From assembly GCA_034766995.1 (NCBI GenBank), contig CM068317.1:14080255-14144254 (forward strand): 64,000 nt of DNA, read 5' to 3'. Shown one piece after another: positions 20,606 to 31,147 of the stretch (positions are counted from its first letter, which is position 1; the number at the start of each line of letters is the position of its first letter). The notes below the pieces were generated by a model, which saw only the letters and a program-made list of their open reading frames with translations, did no database searches and was not told where the DNA came from. Origin of the DNA: Acanthacorydalis orientalis (taxonomy: Eukaryota; Arthropoda; Insecta; Megaloptera; Corydalidae). The position numbers were made by a program, and so were the translations under genes.

Positions 20606-20608
<3 letters not shown>
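19683..20608 (-). mobile_element. Mariner E, internally deleted, with matching ends
   Basis: CGAGGTCAGACAATTAAGT with AATGCGAC at the left, and its exact complement at the right (GTCGCATTACTTAATTGTCT), each bounded by TA. At 926 bp it lacks about 350 bp compared with a full mariner: the part encoding the DNA-binding half. Confidence 0.9.
19741..20406 (-). CDS. Mariner E transposase, catalytic domain only, open frame
   Basis: Uninterrupted 222-codon frame from ATG 20406. Complete DD34D site: VITGDESWFFQYDPETKRQS (first Asp), LHHDNAPCHSA (second), PPYSPDMSPCDFFLFPHMKK (third). It ends in GGDYFEG and a short extra tail. The two N-terminal HTH modules that recognise the terminal repeats are deleted. 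If made, the protein could not bind its own ends in the normal way. The absence of stops suggests a young copy. I cannot tell whether it is expressed. Confidence 0.75.
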   Translation of the reverse strand: MNIAQDCLEQVESDPTLLDRVITGDESWFFQYDPETKRQSQQWLSPGAPRPKKARMSKSKVKTMLICFFDSKGVVHKEFVPPGQTVNQVFYRNVLEKLRKRVLRMRPEIAKTWVLHHDNAPCHSAFSVSQFLASKGIATLPQPPYSPDMSPCDFFLFPHMKKLVKGRHFDSVEDIQESVTRVLGEVPQEVFQNCYENWKTRWNKCIDAGGDYFEGDRSGVP

Positions 20609-20651
<43 letters not shown>

Positions 20652-20681
20652 ACTACAATAGCAATAAAAGAATTATTAAAG

Positions 20682-20741
<60 letters not shown>

Positions 20742-20742
20742 T
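20609..20742. repeat. Two (TA)n tracts separated by 40 bases
   Basis: TA runs at 20607-20650 and 20684-20740 around a short unique stretch. Confidence 0.95.
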
Positions 20743-20819
20743 AACATACATAATAAAATATGACTGTCTTCGACCAAATCGAGCACAGACACACAAATTC
20801 CTTCAGTGCACACAAGTAA

Positions 20820-21190
20820 CGCTTTTAATTTAAACGGCCGCGAGCATCATTAATAATAATAATACGCTGCATTATGTAAACGTTACGAGCGCGCAAAGAA
20901 AGCAACATTTATTTTCATTACAAAAACCACTAGCCGTTGATCCGTTGATATGTTGACGGCATTGACGCTTATTCAAACTGTCAGGCGTATTGTGGTCGCG
21001 CCAAAGCGCACACACACGCTTTTCAGAACGATAAAAGCATTTTTCCCACGGCAGCAGTGCCCGATACTGTCATTATTGTCATTTGAAAAGTGCGATAATG
21101 TGTATTTTGTTAGTACCGAACGCATACGCTCCCTACTGTTGACCTATTCCATTGTGTTCGTGTGTTTTCATTGCGTGGATTTATGATTAT
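20820..21190. other. Unique sequence of higher GC
   Basis: Contains CGAGCGCGC-type motifs and a 78-codon frame (20950-21186) without recognised homology. It may be host DNA between transposons. I cannot assign it. Confidence 0.3.
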
Positions 21191-21228
21191 CCGATATATT
21201 TATTATAATAGACGATAGTTTTTCTTTC

Positions 21229-21230
<2 letters not shown>

Positions 21231-21298
<68 letters not shown>
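21231..21298. repeat. (TA)n microsatellite
   Basis: Pure TA for about 60 bases, next to a retrotransposon 3' end. Confidence 0.95.
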
Positions 21299-21299
<1 letters not shown>

Positions 21300-21645
21300 G
21301 AATGAATGTATTTATTAATTTGTATTCGAGGCAAACGATGACCTGTTACAAAGGTGCTTGGTATTACTTTGTATATGCTTATTTTTTTATAACACTTACA
21401 GTTTTACAATTAAAATAGTAATAATGGTCATTTTAAATAATAAAATAATACAGTAATATATAATAATACAGTAGTATTAGAGAATAATATAAAGTATAGT
21501 TTATTCATTTAGACAAAATGACCGAAGTGTAAAGGCTGAAGTTATAAAATAAAATATATTCTTTACTTCACTTTTGGTCTTTATGAGTATTATATTTGGA
21601 AAGTGATAAACTTATATGAAAGTGTTCCTATATGTCTCTTCATAC
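21299..21645 (-). mobile_element. Non-LTR retrotransposon 3' end, copy 3
   Basis: Same family as 17556 and 19204: GAATGAATGTATTTATT tail followed by shared 3' UTR (ATGACCGAAGTGTAAAGGC). Tail-adjacent (TA)n at its left. Confidence 0.7.
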
Positions 21646-21649
21646 ACCT

Positions 21650-21925
21650 CCTATATACACCTTCCAAACGGTCAAACGATAACGGAAGAGTATTGTATTA
21701 AAATTTAGGATCGGCTCGATCAAACAATTCGCGAGAAAAGATCAGATTTATCAAAGAAAAACGATCATTTTCCATCAGGACAATGCACGTCCCCATATAC
21801 AAGTGTTGTATTCATGGCAAAACTCGTTGAATTAAAATACGATTTGCTACCCCATCAAGCCTATTCATCAGATTTAGCTCTTCAGATTACTATCTGTTCT
21901 CAAAACATAAAAACTTCCTTATATA
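21650..21925 (+). pseudogene. Mariner B transposase fragment
   Basis: Matches mariner B copies at the second catalytic region (FHQDNARPH readable near 21775) through the decayed [13 protein letters not shown] region. Both ends are missing. Confidence 0.7.
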
Positions 21926-21927
21926 AC

Positions 21928-22016
21928 GGTAACTAGATAGAGATAAGATAACGGTAACTAGAAAAATTGGCGCTAAATTTAAAATGATAAAAAACTGCAA
22001 TTATTTTTGCACCAAT
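21928..22016 (-). mobile_element. Solo 5' end of mariner D
   Basis: GATAACGGTAACTAGAAAAA to GCAATTATTTTTGCACCAA is the complement of the first 80 bases of mariner D at 34183. Confidence 0.75.
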
Positions 22017-22026
22017 CGTGTATATG

Positions 22027-22066
22027 TGTAAATCGGTCGCATTACTTAATTGTCTAACCTCGTATA
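22027..22066. mobile_element. Solo terminal repeat of mariner E
   Basis: ATCGGTCGCATTACTTAATT followed by GTCTAACCTCGTATA, the same as the right end of mariner E with one change. Confidence 0.75.
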
Positions 22067-22190
22067 TATATCATCATCATCATCTTCAGCCCCTGTCAAT
22101 CCACTGCTGGATAAAGGCCTCTTCCATGATTTTCCATTTTGTTCGATTCAGTGCCTCTCTTTTCCACAGTTTTCCAAGAAAGATATGTAC
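22067..22190 (-). mobile_element. RTE-like 3' end, copy 1
   Basis: ATCATCATCATCATC tail, then CCACTGCTGGATAAAGGCCT, shared with 28928 and 47037. On the minus strand it encodes the last residues of the RTE-like ORF followed by a (GAT)n tail. Confidence 0.7.
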
Positions 22191-22195
22191 ATATG

Positions 22196-22235
22196 TGTAT
22201 ATATATATATATATACATATGTTATATACATATAA

Positions 22236-22291
<56 letters not shown>

Positions 22292-22311
22292 GTATATATA
22301 TATATATATAT
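22196..22311. repeat. Compound (TA)n, (CA)n, (TATG) microsatellite
   Basis: TA runs with an embedded block of about eleven CA units. Confidence 0.95.
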
Positions 22312-22419
22312 GGTGGTGTAGAAAGACCGAAAGTGTTTAAGTATTTAATACTTATTTTGTTTAAATAATTTTTTTTCTTATTTTCCGAATTTTATAAATA
22401 AAACTTGTGGAATTTATCA

Positions 22420-22790
22420 CGGAAATGTACACGACGGCCAGCTATTGGCTTTCGACCACAGATGTGGTTCAAATAAGATGGAGCCACAGCGCGTACAGCA
22501 AGACACGTTATGGAACTTTTACGGGACATTTTTGGGGAACGCATAATCTCAAGAAACAGTGATTTTAATTGGCCTGCACGTTCGTCTGATTTAGGCCAAA
22601 AACTATCCTGCAGCTGAAGAAAAACATACAAGAAATTTGAGCGCGATGTCCAGAAATCCTAAGTGAAGTGATGGAAAATGCCCAAGAGAGAGCTCGACTC
22701 TGTGAAACCGAAAATAGGCATCACTCGCGTAATGTCATTTTTCATGTATAATCAGCAAAATTTCCTCATCCTTATACTATATTTTGGGGA
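22420..22790 (+). pseudogene. Mariner J (DDxD) transposase C-terminal remnant
   Basis: Translation gives DGATARTARHVMELLRDIFG, RIISRNSDFNWPARSSDL, then a broken tail. This matches Tc1/mariner-superfamily proteins whose third catalytic region reads WPPRSCDLTPLDYFLWG; here the tail of that motif is lost. It ends with AATTTTTGCGCCACTGTG, probably the terminal repeat. Confidence 0.6.
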
Positions 22791-22833
22791 ATAAAAAAAG
22801 ATGAAAATATTACAAAATTTTTGCGCCACTGTG

Positions 22834-22835
<2 letters not shown>

Positions 22836-22875
<40 letters not shown>

Positions 22876-22895
22876 TATATATATATATACATATA
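22836..22895. repeat. (TA)n microsatellite
   Basis: TA and TATG units immediately before mariner F. Confidence 0.95.
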
Positions 22896-22896
22896 T

Positions 22897-24170
22897 TAGG
22901 TGTTGGAATTAATTCGTAGCGTTTTACAAGAGATGGCGTAGGTAGTACATTCTTCCATTGTTCCCTTTAACCAAATATTCCCCGTAAAACAGCTGTCTTT
23001 AGGCGTCAGTTTCAGTATATGTCATTTGGCTGAAGCGTAAATAATAACACTTTGTGCTTTATCGAATGTGTCGAATTTCGTACCGGATAAATTGTTTTTG
23101 CGGGGAGTTTTAATTCATTACTTTAACATGAAAAAAAGTGCTGTCGAAAGTCATCGTATTTTAGTGGAAGTTTATGGTGACCATGCTCTAGCTGAGAAAA
23201 CGTTTCGGAAGTGGTTTGCATGTTTTAAAAGTGTTTCGACTCGGAAGACAAGGAACGACCTGGACAGCCGAAAAAGTTCGACGATGAAGAATCGGAGGCA
23301 TTGATTAATGAAGACCCCATGTCAAACACTTCACGAATTATCTGAATCGTTGGGAGTTGACTTGTCAACGGTAGGAAAACGCCTTAAAGCCACGGGAATG
23401 ATCCAAAAGCAAAGAAATTGGGTCCCATACGAATTGAGACCGAGCGACGTTGAAAGGTGTTTTTCTACCTGTGAACTGCTGCTTCAACGGGAGAAAAGGA
23501 AGAGATTTTTGCATCGAATTGTCACGGGCGAGAAAAGTGGATCAATTACGACAATCCCAAGCACAGAAAGTCATGGCCCGGTCAACCATCAACACCAGCG
23601 GCGAAGCCAAATATCCATGGATCCAAGCTCATGCTCTGTATTCGGTGGGATCATAAGGGTGTGATCTACTATGAGCTGCTCAAACCGAATGAAACCATCA
23701 CTGGGGATCGCTACCGAGTACAATTGATGCGCTTGAGCCGCGCATTGAAGGAAAAACAACCGAAATACTTTGAAAGATACGATAAAGTGATTTTTCAGCA
23801 CGACAATGCTCGTCCGCACGTCGCAAAACCGGTCAAAACATACTTGGAAACGCTTAATTGGGAAGTCCTACCCCACCCGCCGTATTCTCCAGATATTGCT
23901 CCTTCTGATTACCACTTGTTTTGATCGATGAGTCATGGCCTGTCTGGGCAGAAACTCACTTCTTATGAAGATTGCAAAAAATGGGTCGATTCGTGGATTG
24001 CATCTAAAGACGAGGCGTTATTCCGACGTGGTATTCGTTTCCTGCCCGAAAGATGGGAAAAAGTAGTGTCTAACGATAGACAATACTTTGAATGATATGT
24101 TTTTTCAATTTCATTAAAAAAAACGATATTTTTTCATGAAGAAAACGCTACGAATTAATTCCAACACCCA
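22897..24170 (+). mobile_element. Mariner F, full-length copy 1
   Basis: TAGGTGTTGGAATTAATTCG followed by TAGCGTTTT at the left; the complement (AAAACGCTACGAATTAATTC, CAACACC) at the right. The right flanking TA is mutated to CA. About 1.27 kb. Confidence 0.88.
23068..24094 (+). pseudogene. Mariner F transposase, frameshifted
   Basis: Starts MSNFVPDKLFLRGVLIHYF at 23068, as in mauritiana-type mariners. HTH1 is open to about residue 60, then a frameshift leads into CQTLHELSESLGVDLSTVG (HTH2) and NWVPYELR. The first Asp region is damaged by a small deletion (VTGEKSGS where TGDEKW is expected). Second and third Asp are present in [14 protein letters not shown] and [15 protein letters not shown], with a stop right after the latter. 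Ends QYFE. Inactive. Confidence 0.85.
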
Positions 24171-24569
24171 ATATATACTATATTTATCACATTAATTTGT
24201 ATCAATAACAACATAATTTAAATTTAAAAAAGTTTGTTTCGTTATTTTGAAATTAGAGGAGTTTCTCATTCAAATTTATTGTCATAATAAGTATAATATT
24301 AATCAATTTGACCGAAATGATGGTCAGAAATGAATAAAATCATTTCTAAATACAATTTTATGATACTGACTATCACATACGTCGCATAAATTATTTTACT
24401 ATTTAAAACGTGTATAAATTAGTGAATTTCGAATTTTAATTTTTTTTTTGTATTTTATCTCTAATACATCCTTTAAAAAGTAATCAGTTCAGATTTGATT
24501 TGGTTAGGGTACATGTGTGGTTAGAACATGTTAGAAAAAAAGATAGGGCTATTCTTAGACAGATCAATC
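24171..24569. other. AT-rich spacer
   Basis: No gene or transposon motif recognised. Confidence 0.4.
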
Positions 24570-25165
24570 TATAGTCAGGTCGAATTCCAGTCCAATCAAT
24601 CCACAGTTAAATGAGTTCACAACCAGGACAGTAAGAGTAGTAACAGTCAGACAATGTAATTCATAGTCAGGTCAATTCAGAATCAAGTGAATTCACAGTT
24701 AGATCAATCCACAGTCAGGTTAATTCAGTCAGTTAAATTTAACTATCAAGTCAATAACAGTCAGATAGATTTATTCATAGTCAGGTCAATTCACAATCAA
24801 GTGAATTCACAGTTAGATCAATCCACAGTCAGGTCAATTTAGTCATTTAAATTAACTATCAAGTCAATAACAGTCAGATAGATTTATTCATAGTCAGGTG
24901 AATCCAGAATCAAGTGAATTCACAGTTAGATCAATCCACAGTCAGGTTACTATACTATAACTATCAAGTCAATAACAGTGAGACAATAATTCATAATCAA
25001 GTAAATCTACAGTCGAGCCAATCTACAGTCAGATTAATCAATAATTAAGTTAATCCAGAGTCAATTCAATCCACAGCCAAGTTAGTCTACAGTCAGTAGT
25101 CAGATTAGTTCACAGTTAAGTTAGTTAACGGTCATAGCTAGACAGGATAATTCATAATCAGGTGA
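24570..25165. repeat. Minisatellite of CAGTCAGGTCAATT-type units with 113-bp higher order
   Basis: About 40 degenerate copies of a 13-16 base unit (consensus near CAATCCACAGTCAGGT). In the centre, longer blocks starting CATAGTCAGGT repeat at 24662, 24776 and 24889, that is every 113-114 bases; a decayed fourth begins near 24992. Both flanks hold single, more diverged units, as expected for an array that grew in the middle. No open frame runs through it. Confidence 0.85.
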
Positions 25166-25899
25166 ATCAAAAGTAAAGTCGAGATTGTTTTTTATTTCAA
25201 AATCTGCGTTATCTGCGTCCATCAGGATCGGCCATTGGTGATATTAGATGCTCAGTCAGACAGTGTCAATATCCAATTCAACTTTTCATTCGATTTTCCA
25301 CATTGAAAATAATGTAAAATAGTAAATATTACCTAAAATCGGTTTCACTTTTTCGATACGGTTATGTATTTCGCCAGTAGCGCCTCGTATACTCGAATCG
25401 CAAATACGGAATTACTGTTACGATCCGAACATACATTTCACCGTTCATATCGTTATGTTCAGACTGGCCGCGACAAAAAACAAAATAAATCGGTTGCGAT
25501 GGAGATAACAAGCTATACTATTTTCGATTAAAGCTGTGAATCAATGCAAAATTTTAACGGGGGACTATAATCATCGGTAGTATCAAAAGGGTTAACAGAA
25601 GAACCAGCCTTTATACCACTGTCAGTTATAGCCTAGAATTAGAAATATTACAATATCGCCCAAATGCTAAAAATGTTATCAATATTGAAAGAGAGATGCG
25701 TAAAAAACTTGGCACAGGAGTTTAAATCTCGAATGGGAGATATTAGGATAAAAAAATAGAAAAAAAAATAGAATACAAACATTAAAATAATGTGTTTGTT
25801 TTTCAGAATAATCATCGCCATTATTAATATATTTCTGACAACGTACACTAAATTTACAAATCCATTAGAAAAGAAATCTAGTGTTTGTTCGTGTGGTCA
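25166..25899. other. Mixed unique DNA
   Basis: 25190-25560 is somewhat richer in GC (GCGTTATCTGCGTCCATC, AGTAGCGCCTCGTATACTCG) and might be host sequence. No supported reading frame or splice pattern. Confidence 0.3.
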
Positions 25900-26330
25900 A
25901 TTCTTCACAGCAGCTTTAATTCGATAGTAATCGAAATGTGCTTCATCATAATAACGCAAGATCACATACTTGAAAACTTACTCGGAAAATCAAGAAGCGG
26001 AGCAGTTTTAATGACCACCCACACCCCTGTTACAGCCCAGATCTGAACTCGTCTGACTTACACTTATTCCCACGTTTCAAGCGTACTGTCAATGGAAGGA
26101 ATTTTGATGTTCGCGACGAAGTTAAGGTTGTAAACGAACGAACAACATATTTCTTCACAGAAGAAATAAACTCGTGACACGCTGACAGAAATTTATGATT
26201 AATAGCGATGATTATGTTTGAAAAATACATGTGTGTTATTTGAATGATTATGTTCCGCGCTTCCTTTGTTGTTTCGTACCAATATTTCAAATCAATCAGT
26301 TATGACCTCCTGTGCACATTTTGTACCCAC
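25900..26330 (+). pseudogene. Mariner-like transposase C-terminal remnant
   Basis: With frame changes the plus strand gives SPDLNSSDLHLFPRFKRTVN then GRNFDVRDEVK and EEI..., the third-Asp block and C-terminal helices of a DD34D transposase. The rest has decayed and no ends are visible. Confidence 0.5.
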
Positions 26331-26334
26331 GCCA

Positions 26335-26932
26335 CATAATAAAATTATATTAATGATCTATTACATTTTTTAAATTCTATATTAAAAAATGTATCAACCG
26401 ATCTTGTAATAAATAGACACTTGAAAAGCACATGAATTATTCATTAAATAATTTATTCGTATATAAACTTCATGATAAAATATTTAGTTCATACAAACTT
26501 CCAAAACTTATCACACATATGGAAATTATAATAGCATACGTTATGAAGCTTTAATCATAACAAAAAAGTTAAAGAGGAATCTAAATAGAATTTATTTTCG
26601 ACGTAACAATTCTGACTGAGCTTGAGATGTAGAAAAGTGAAAAGATAAAAACTCAAATATAATAGAGTTCAATGAGCAATAAATTTGTCGTAAATGGACC
26701 CGATCGCAAATTTATGAGCAATAAAAAAATGCGTCAGGAGATTTTTCAAATAACAACTGTACTATTTTTTTATATGAACCGATGAGTTTCCGAAGCACAC
26801 TAAATTTTTTATCAGTTTTATATCTAGACGCATTAAAAACACATCAAAGTTTTAAGATCTTATTTTTATCAGGAAATAAGGTCTTAAAACTAGAAAACAT
26901 TCACATTTCATTAGAGACATTATTTTTCATAA
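26335..26932. other. AT-rich spacer
   Basis: Nothing recognised. Confidence 0.45.
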
Positions 26933-28156
26933 TACGAGGTTGATTTGAAAAGTTCGCGGTCTGACAAATAAGTGGAGGTAATATTTGTGTCGCATTGCAA
27001 ATCCATAACCTCAAAGTCTATAATTAATGTGTCAAGCAGTTTATTGCAAACATCAATTTAAATAAACCTCTTTTTGTGCCGTTGTCGAAATGGATAAAGT
27101 TGAACATCGTGCGGTGATAAAGTTTTTTGTCAAAAAAGACTTAACGCTAACAGAAATCTTTAATGAGATGAGTAATGTACTTGGTGATAGTGCACCTTCG
27201 TATACAACTGTAAACAAGTGGAGTAGATGAATTTAAATGTGGCCGAGCAAGCTTAGAAGATAATCAGTGTAGTGGACGTCTGAAAACTGCAACGGCAAAC
27301 GAAATCATCCACAAAGTGCACGGTATTGTCTTACAGGATCGGTGATTGAAGGTGTCCGAAATTACTAAGGTTGTGTCTCATATGAAGGATTGTATTACAT
27401 CCTAACTGAAGAGATAAAAGCTATTGGTAAGATGGTTGCCTCGTTTGCTGACAATTGATCATAAACGCATTCGAGTACAAGTTTCACAAGTTTGGATCGA
27501 TTTAAGAAGGAAACGATTGACTTTATTCGGCGATTTGTGACTACAGATGAGATTTGGATTCATTATTACACTCCAGAGTCAAAACAGCAATCAAATTAAT
27601 AGAAGTATGGTGATTCTCCGCAACCAAAAAAAAAAATCAGTTTTATCTGCTGGAAAAGATATGGCTTCAGTTTTTCAGGGATACTGCTAATTGATCTGCT
27701 ACCTTCCAAGGGATCAAACGATAACGGGGGAGTATTATACTAAACTTTTGAATCGACTCGATCAAAAAATTCGTGCCAAAAGACCAGATTTATCGAAGAA
27801 AACAAATATTTTTTCATCAGGACAATACACGTCCTCATATAAGTGTTATATCCATGGCAAAACTCGTTGAATTGAAGTACGACTTACTGCTCTATCTAGC
27901 CTATTCTCCAGATTTGGCTCCATTAAATTCCCATCTGTTCCCAAAACTTAAAAACCTGTATTCGTCAGATAAAGAACTGATATCAAAAATGAATCGCTAT
28001 TTTGAGGATTTCCGGGACGGCATAAACGACTGGAGCATCGCTGGATGAAATATGCATTGAAGTTCAGGGGGACCATGTTGAAAAATACCAGTAATCTGAA
28101 AGCACGAGTTATATTTTTTCATAGTTAGACCGCGAACTTTTCAAATCGGTCTCGTA
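26933..28156 (+). mobile_element. Mariner B, copy 2, without nested inserts
   Basis: TACGAGGTTGATTTGAAAAG at the left and CGAACTTTTCAAATCGG..CTCGTA at the right, both with TA. The first 150 bases align with mariner B copy 1 across the mariner C insertion, giving its empty site. Confidence 0.88.
27090..28090 (+). pseudogene. Mariner B transposase copy 2
   Basis: Starts MDKVEHRAVIKFFVKKDLTL at 27090. The HTH part soon loses frame. First Asp in RRFVTTDEIWIHYYTPESK; second in FFHQDNTRPHISV; third region LAYSPDLAPLNSHLFPKLK, where the SDYHLF Asp is replaced by Asn. Ends near GDHVEKY. Several stops and frameshifts. Confidence 0.82.
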
Positions 28157-28347
28157 TTTAATGTTCTGTTTTTCATTAACAAATCGTCATGTTTTCAAGA
28201 CAATAAAAACTACTTGATAAAAACTGAAGTAAAATATAATTTTCATAATGAAATTGAAACATTAAAAAAAATCTGTGTATATTAATTAGGTGCGAACCTT
28301 TTTTCGTCATTTTCGCATCTTTGACTCTAATACGAATTGTAGAAACA

Positions 28348-28351
<4 letters not shown>

Positions 28352-28429
<78 letters not shown>

Positions 28430-28430
28430 T

Positions 28431-28460
<30 letters not shown>
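28352..28460. repeat. (TA)n microsatellite
   Basis: Long TA tract with a short ACATAACATACATACAT interruption. Confidence 0.95.
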
Positions 28461-28461
<1 letters not shown>

Positions 28462-28836
28462 GGGGTGATCACGTCGGGGTCATCACTTTGGGGACTTGCC
28501 GCTGGGCGACCAGTCGCCTAGTTATTACTAGGGCGTGGACGAGGATCGTGGAAGTGCAAGGTTCTTGAAATAACAATCACGGGAATCGGTATCGAAATGC
28601 TTTGCTCTCTCCAAACACAAACTCGACAGGCCACACGTGTGGCGAAACCCGAGGCTTAACAAAAGCCGAGAGTGAGGCACGTGCTGCTCGTTAAACGTGC
28701 TATCCGAAACTCGACTCAAACTGAACTCGTCCTGAACTCACTGCTCATTCTACGCATGGATAGCGCGCGTCACGAGCGTCTGTTTGCGCCGCGCTCTGGC
28801 GACGCTCGCTGGTGGTGGCGAAGCCCCCTCGTGTAT
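28461..28836. other. GC-rich block between two TA tracts, possible solo LTR
   Basis: About 375 bases of clearly higher GC, starting GGGGTGATCACGTCGGGGTC and ending in GGTGGCGAAGCCCCCT. Isolated like this between microsatellites it resembles a solo LTR or SINE-like insertion, but I see no TG..CA ends or target duplication. Its end motif resembles those at 31190-31290 and 58384-58470. Confidence 0.35.
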
Positions 28837-28866
28837 GTATATATATATATACACATACACATACAT

Positions 28867-28927
<61 letters not shown>
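28837..28927. repeat. (TA)n and (CATA)n microsatellite
   Basis: TA and ACATAC units, then about 30 TA units. Confidence 0.95.
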
Positions 28928-28931
<4 letters not shown>

Positions 28932-29217
28932 CATCGTCACCCCCTGTCAGTCCACTGCTGGATAAAAACTTTTTCAATGATTTTCCATTTTGTACGATTA
29001 AATGCCTCTCTTTTCCACTGATTTCCAATAATTTTTTTAATTTCCTGATTCCACCTGTTCATTGATATCTTTCTTCCTCATTGTATATTCCTTGTTTCCC
29101 AGTTAATGATTTCTGTTGCCCATCGGTTGTCATCTCTTTTTACCATATACTCCGCCCATTTCCATTTCAGACTCTTTACTCTTCTTATTACATCAATGAC
29201 TCCTGCCTGTTTTTGTA

Positions 29218-29220
<3 letters not shown>
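28928..29220 (-). mobile_element. RTE-like 3' end, copy 2 (longest)
   Basis: From ATCATCGTCACCCCCTGTCA up to 29220. On the minus strand, frame changes allowed, it encodes [14 protein letters not shown].., then a stretch ending [20 protein letters not shown] and a stop, the usual C-terminus of RTE-like ORFs. (TA)n tracts lie on both sides. Confidence 0.7.
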
Positions 29221-29765
<545 letters not shown>

Positions 29766-30203
29766 ATTGCGTTCAGTTCTTCAAATTAACCACTTAAGGA
29801 AAATTGAATATTTATTTCGTATAAAATCGAGTCAAAAATTATACATTTTGACAATATCCACGTACAGCTTTTGAACATAGAAGTACGATACGTAAACATT
29901 TAAAAGGTATCAGAGCTGACACGTTAAGCATGAAATTATTAAAGTAGTTCACTTGGAATTCAGATATAATTCATGTACTGAATGTAAAATTTCAGAGAAT
30001 TGTGAACATTTTCAAGAAAAAATTATGAATATTTAATATCCTTGTTACAACCATTAACGGATGTTTTTGAATGTCTTTATACAAGCTTAAAATCATCCGA
30101 AATGTGATTTAATATTTATAAAAGTAGCTCGTCATTGACCTAGTTTCGGAATGAAATTTAATATTTCCTTTTTTAAAATATTTATGTCTTTAAAACACAG
30201 ACA

Positions 30204-30236
<33 letters not shown>
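29766..30236. other. AT-rich unique DNA
   Basis: No gene recognised; ends in a short TA tract at 30209-30234. Confidence 0.4.
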
Positions 30237-30238
<2 letters not shown>

Positions 30239-30849
30239 TTCCCTCCAGAAGTCAGTTGAAATGAAATGAATAACAAATGAAAAATTGTACGAAAAAATAA
30301 AAATATCTCCAAATGAAACACTGTTTATTAAACGTTAATTAATAATAGGCAGTTTGATAAGGAATTAGCAATCATGCTTTAAGTGAATCATAAATTATAC
30401 AAAAATTACTTTTCGGTTTAGTGCAAAAAGTTAGTTGAAAATTACAAACAATAAAAAATAATGTAAAAAAGCAAAACATGTTTTTTTTAAATTTTTATTA
30501 TTTTGTATGAACGCTATTATTTTTCAGAACAGTGTTAAGCCTTCTAGCCATTAATTCTACCAGGTTTTGTAAAGCACTGAGAGGCAAACCAGACCACGTT
30601 TCCAAAATGTTGTCTTCAAACTGATTACTGTTGTGTCTTGAAGTTGTGGGGATCCTGCGATCCAATTCGTTCCATAAATGTTCAATAGGATTAAGATCGG
30701 GCGACATCGATGGCTATTCAAGTGCATTTACATCATTGTTTGTTAAAAATTCTTCAGTTATTCTAACCGTATGCTTTAGGTCGTTGTCCTGTTGAAAAGT
30801 AAAGGCCCGACCCAATCCCATTGTTTCAACGGATTGGCGTAAATTTTCT
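30237..30849 (-). pseudogene. Tc1-like transposon 3' half with transposase
   Basis: Left end CAGTTCCCTCCAGAAGTCAG follows a TA. The minus strand encodes ENLRQSVETMGLGRAFTFQQ DND.KHT (second Asp), then, after one stop, SPDLNPIEHLWNELDRR with the catalytic Glu of DD34E Tc1 elements, and LNTVLKNNS at the end. The N-terminal half is missing: at about 30850 the sequence changes into a non-LTR fragment. Confidence 0.8.
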
Positions 30850-31071
30850 TGTTTCTGCGGCAGTAATATCCCGCTCCAGACCTCCCCCCGTCCTGGAGCC
30901 ATCTTTATACAAGACGTCCTCATGGCCGGGTAGGCTGTTCCTCTTATCGGACCACTCCCGCGCGACGGTATCGTCACGCTCCACCGTTTACCAAACTGGT
31001 AGTGGCCCGGTATGGCATTTCCCGTCATTTCAAGGAGCTCCGCATCTAAAATTGGCAGTCGAGGATGCCTG

Positions 31072-31075
<4 letters not shown>
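30850..31075 (-). pseudogene. Non-LTR RNase H-domain fragment joined to the Tc1 element
   Basis: Minus strand reads VWTVERDDT-like text and then EWSDKRNSLPGHEDVLYKDG SRTG. The DVLYKDGSRTG block is the first RNase H motif (YTDGSKT) of R1/Jockey-type ORF2 proteins. The fragment lies directly against the truncated Tc1 gene with no spacer and ends at a (TA)n tract. Confidence 0.6.

Positions 31076-31144
<69 letters not shown>
31076..31144. repeat. (TA)n microsatellite
   Basis: Pure TA for about 68 bases. Confidence 0.95.

Positions 31145-31147
<3 letters not shown>

Noticed and set aside
21231..21298. TA-rich tracts as replication origin or A+T-rich mitochondrial control region
   Set aside because: They occur throughout a transposon-rich nuclear region with no mitochondrial genes or tRNAs.
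24570..25165. Regularly repeated units suggesting a CRISPR array
   Set aside because: Repeats are degenerate and contiguous, with no unique spacers of fixed length, in clearly eukaryotic DNA.
25190..25260. Minus-strand ATGGCCGATCCTGATGG as a start codon in good context
   Set aside because: The frame stops after eight codons and no donor site is in place.
28461..28836. Solo LTR of a Gypsy-type retrotransposon
   Set aside because: No TG..CA ends, no target duplication and no primer-binding or polypurine site found, so kept only as an unassigned GC-rich block.
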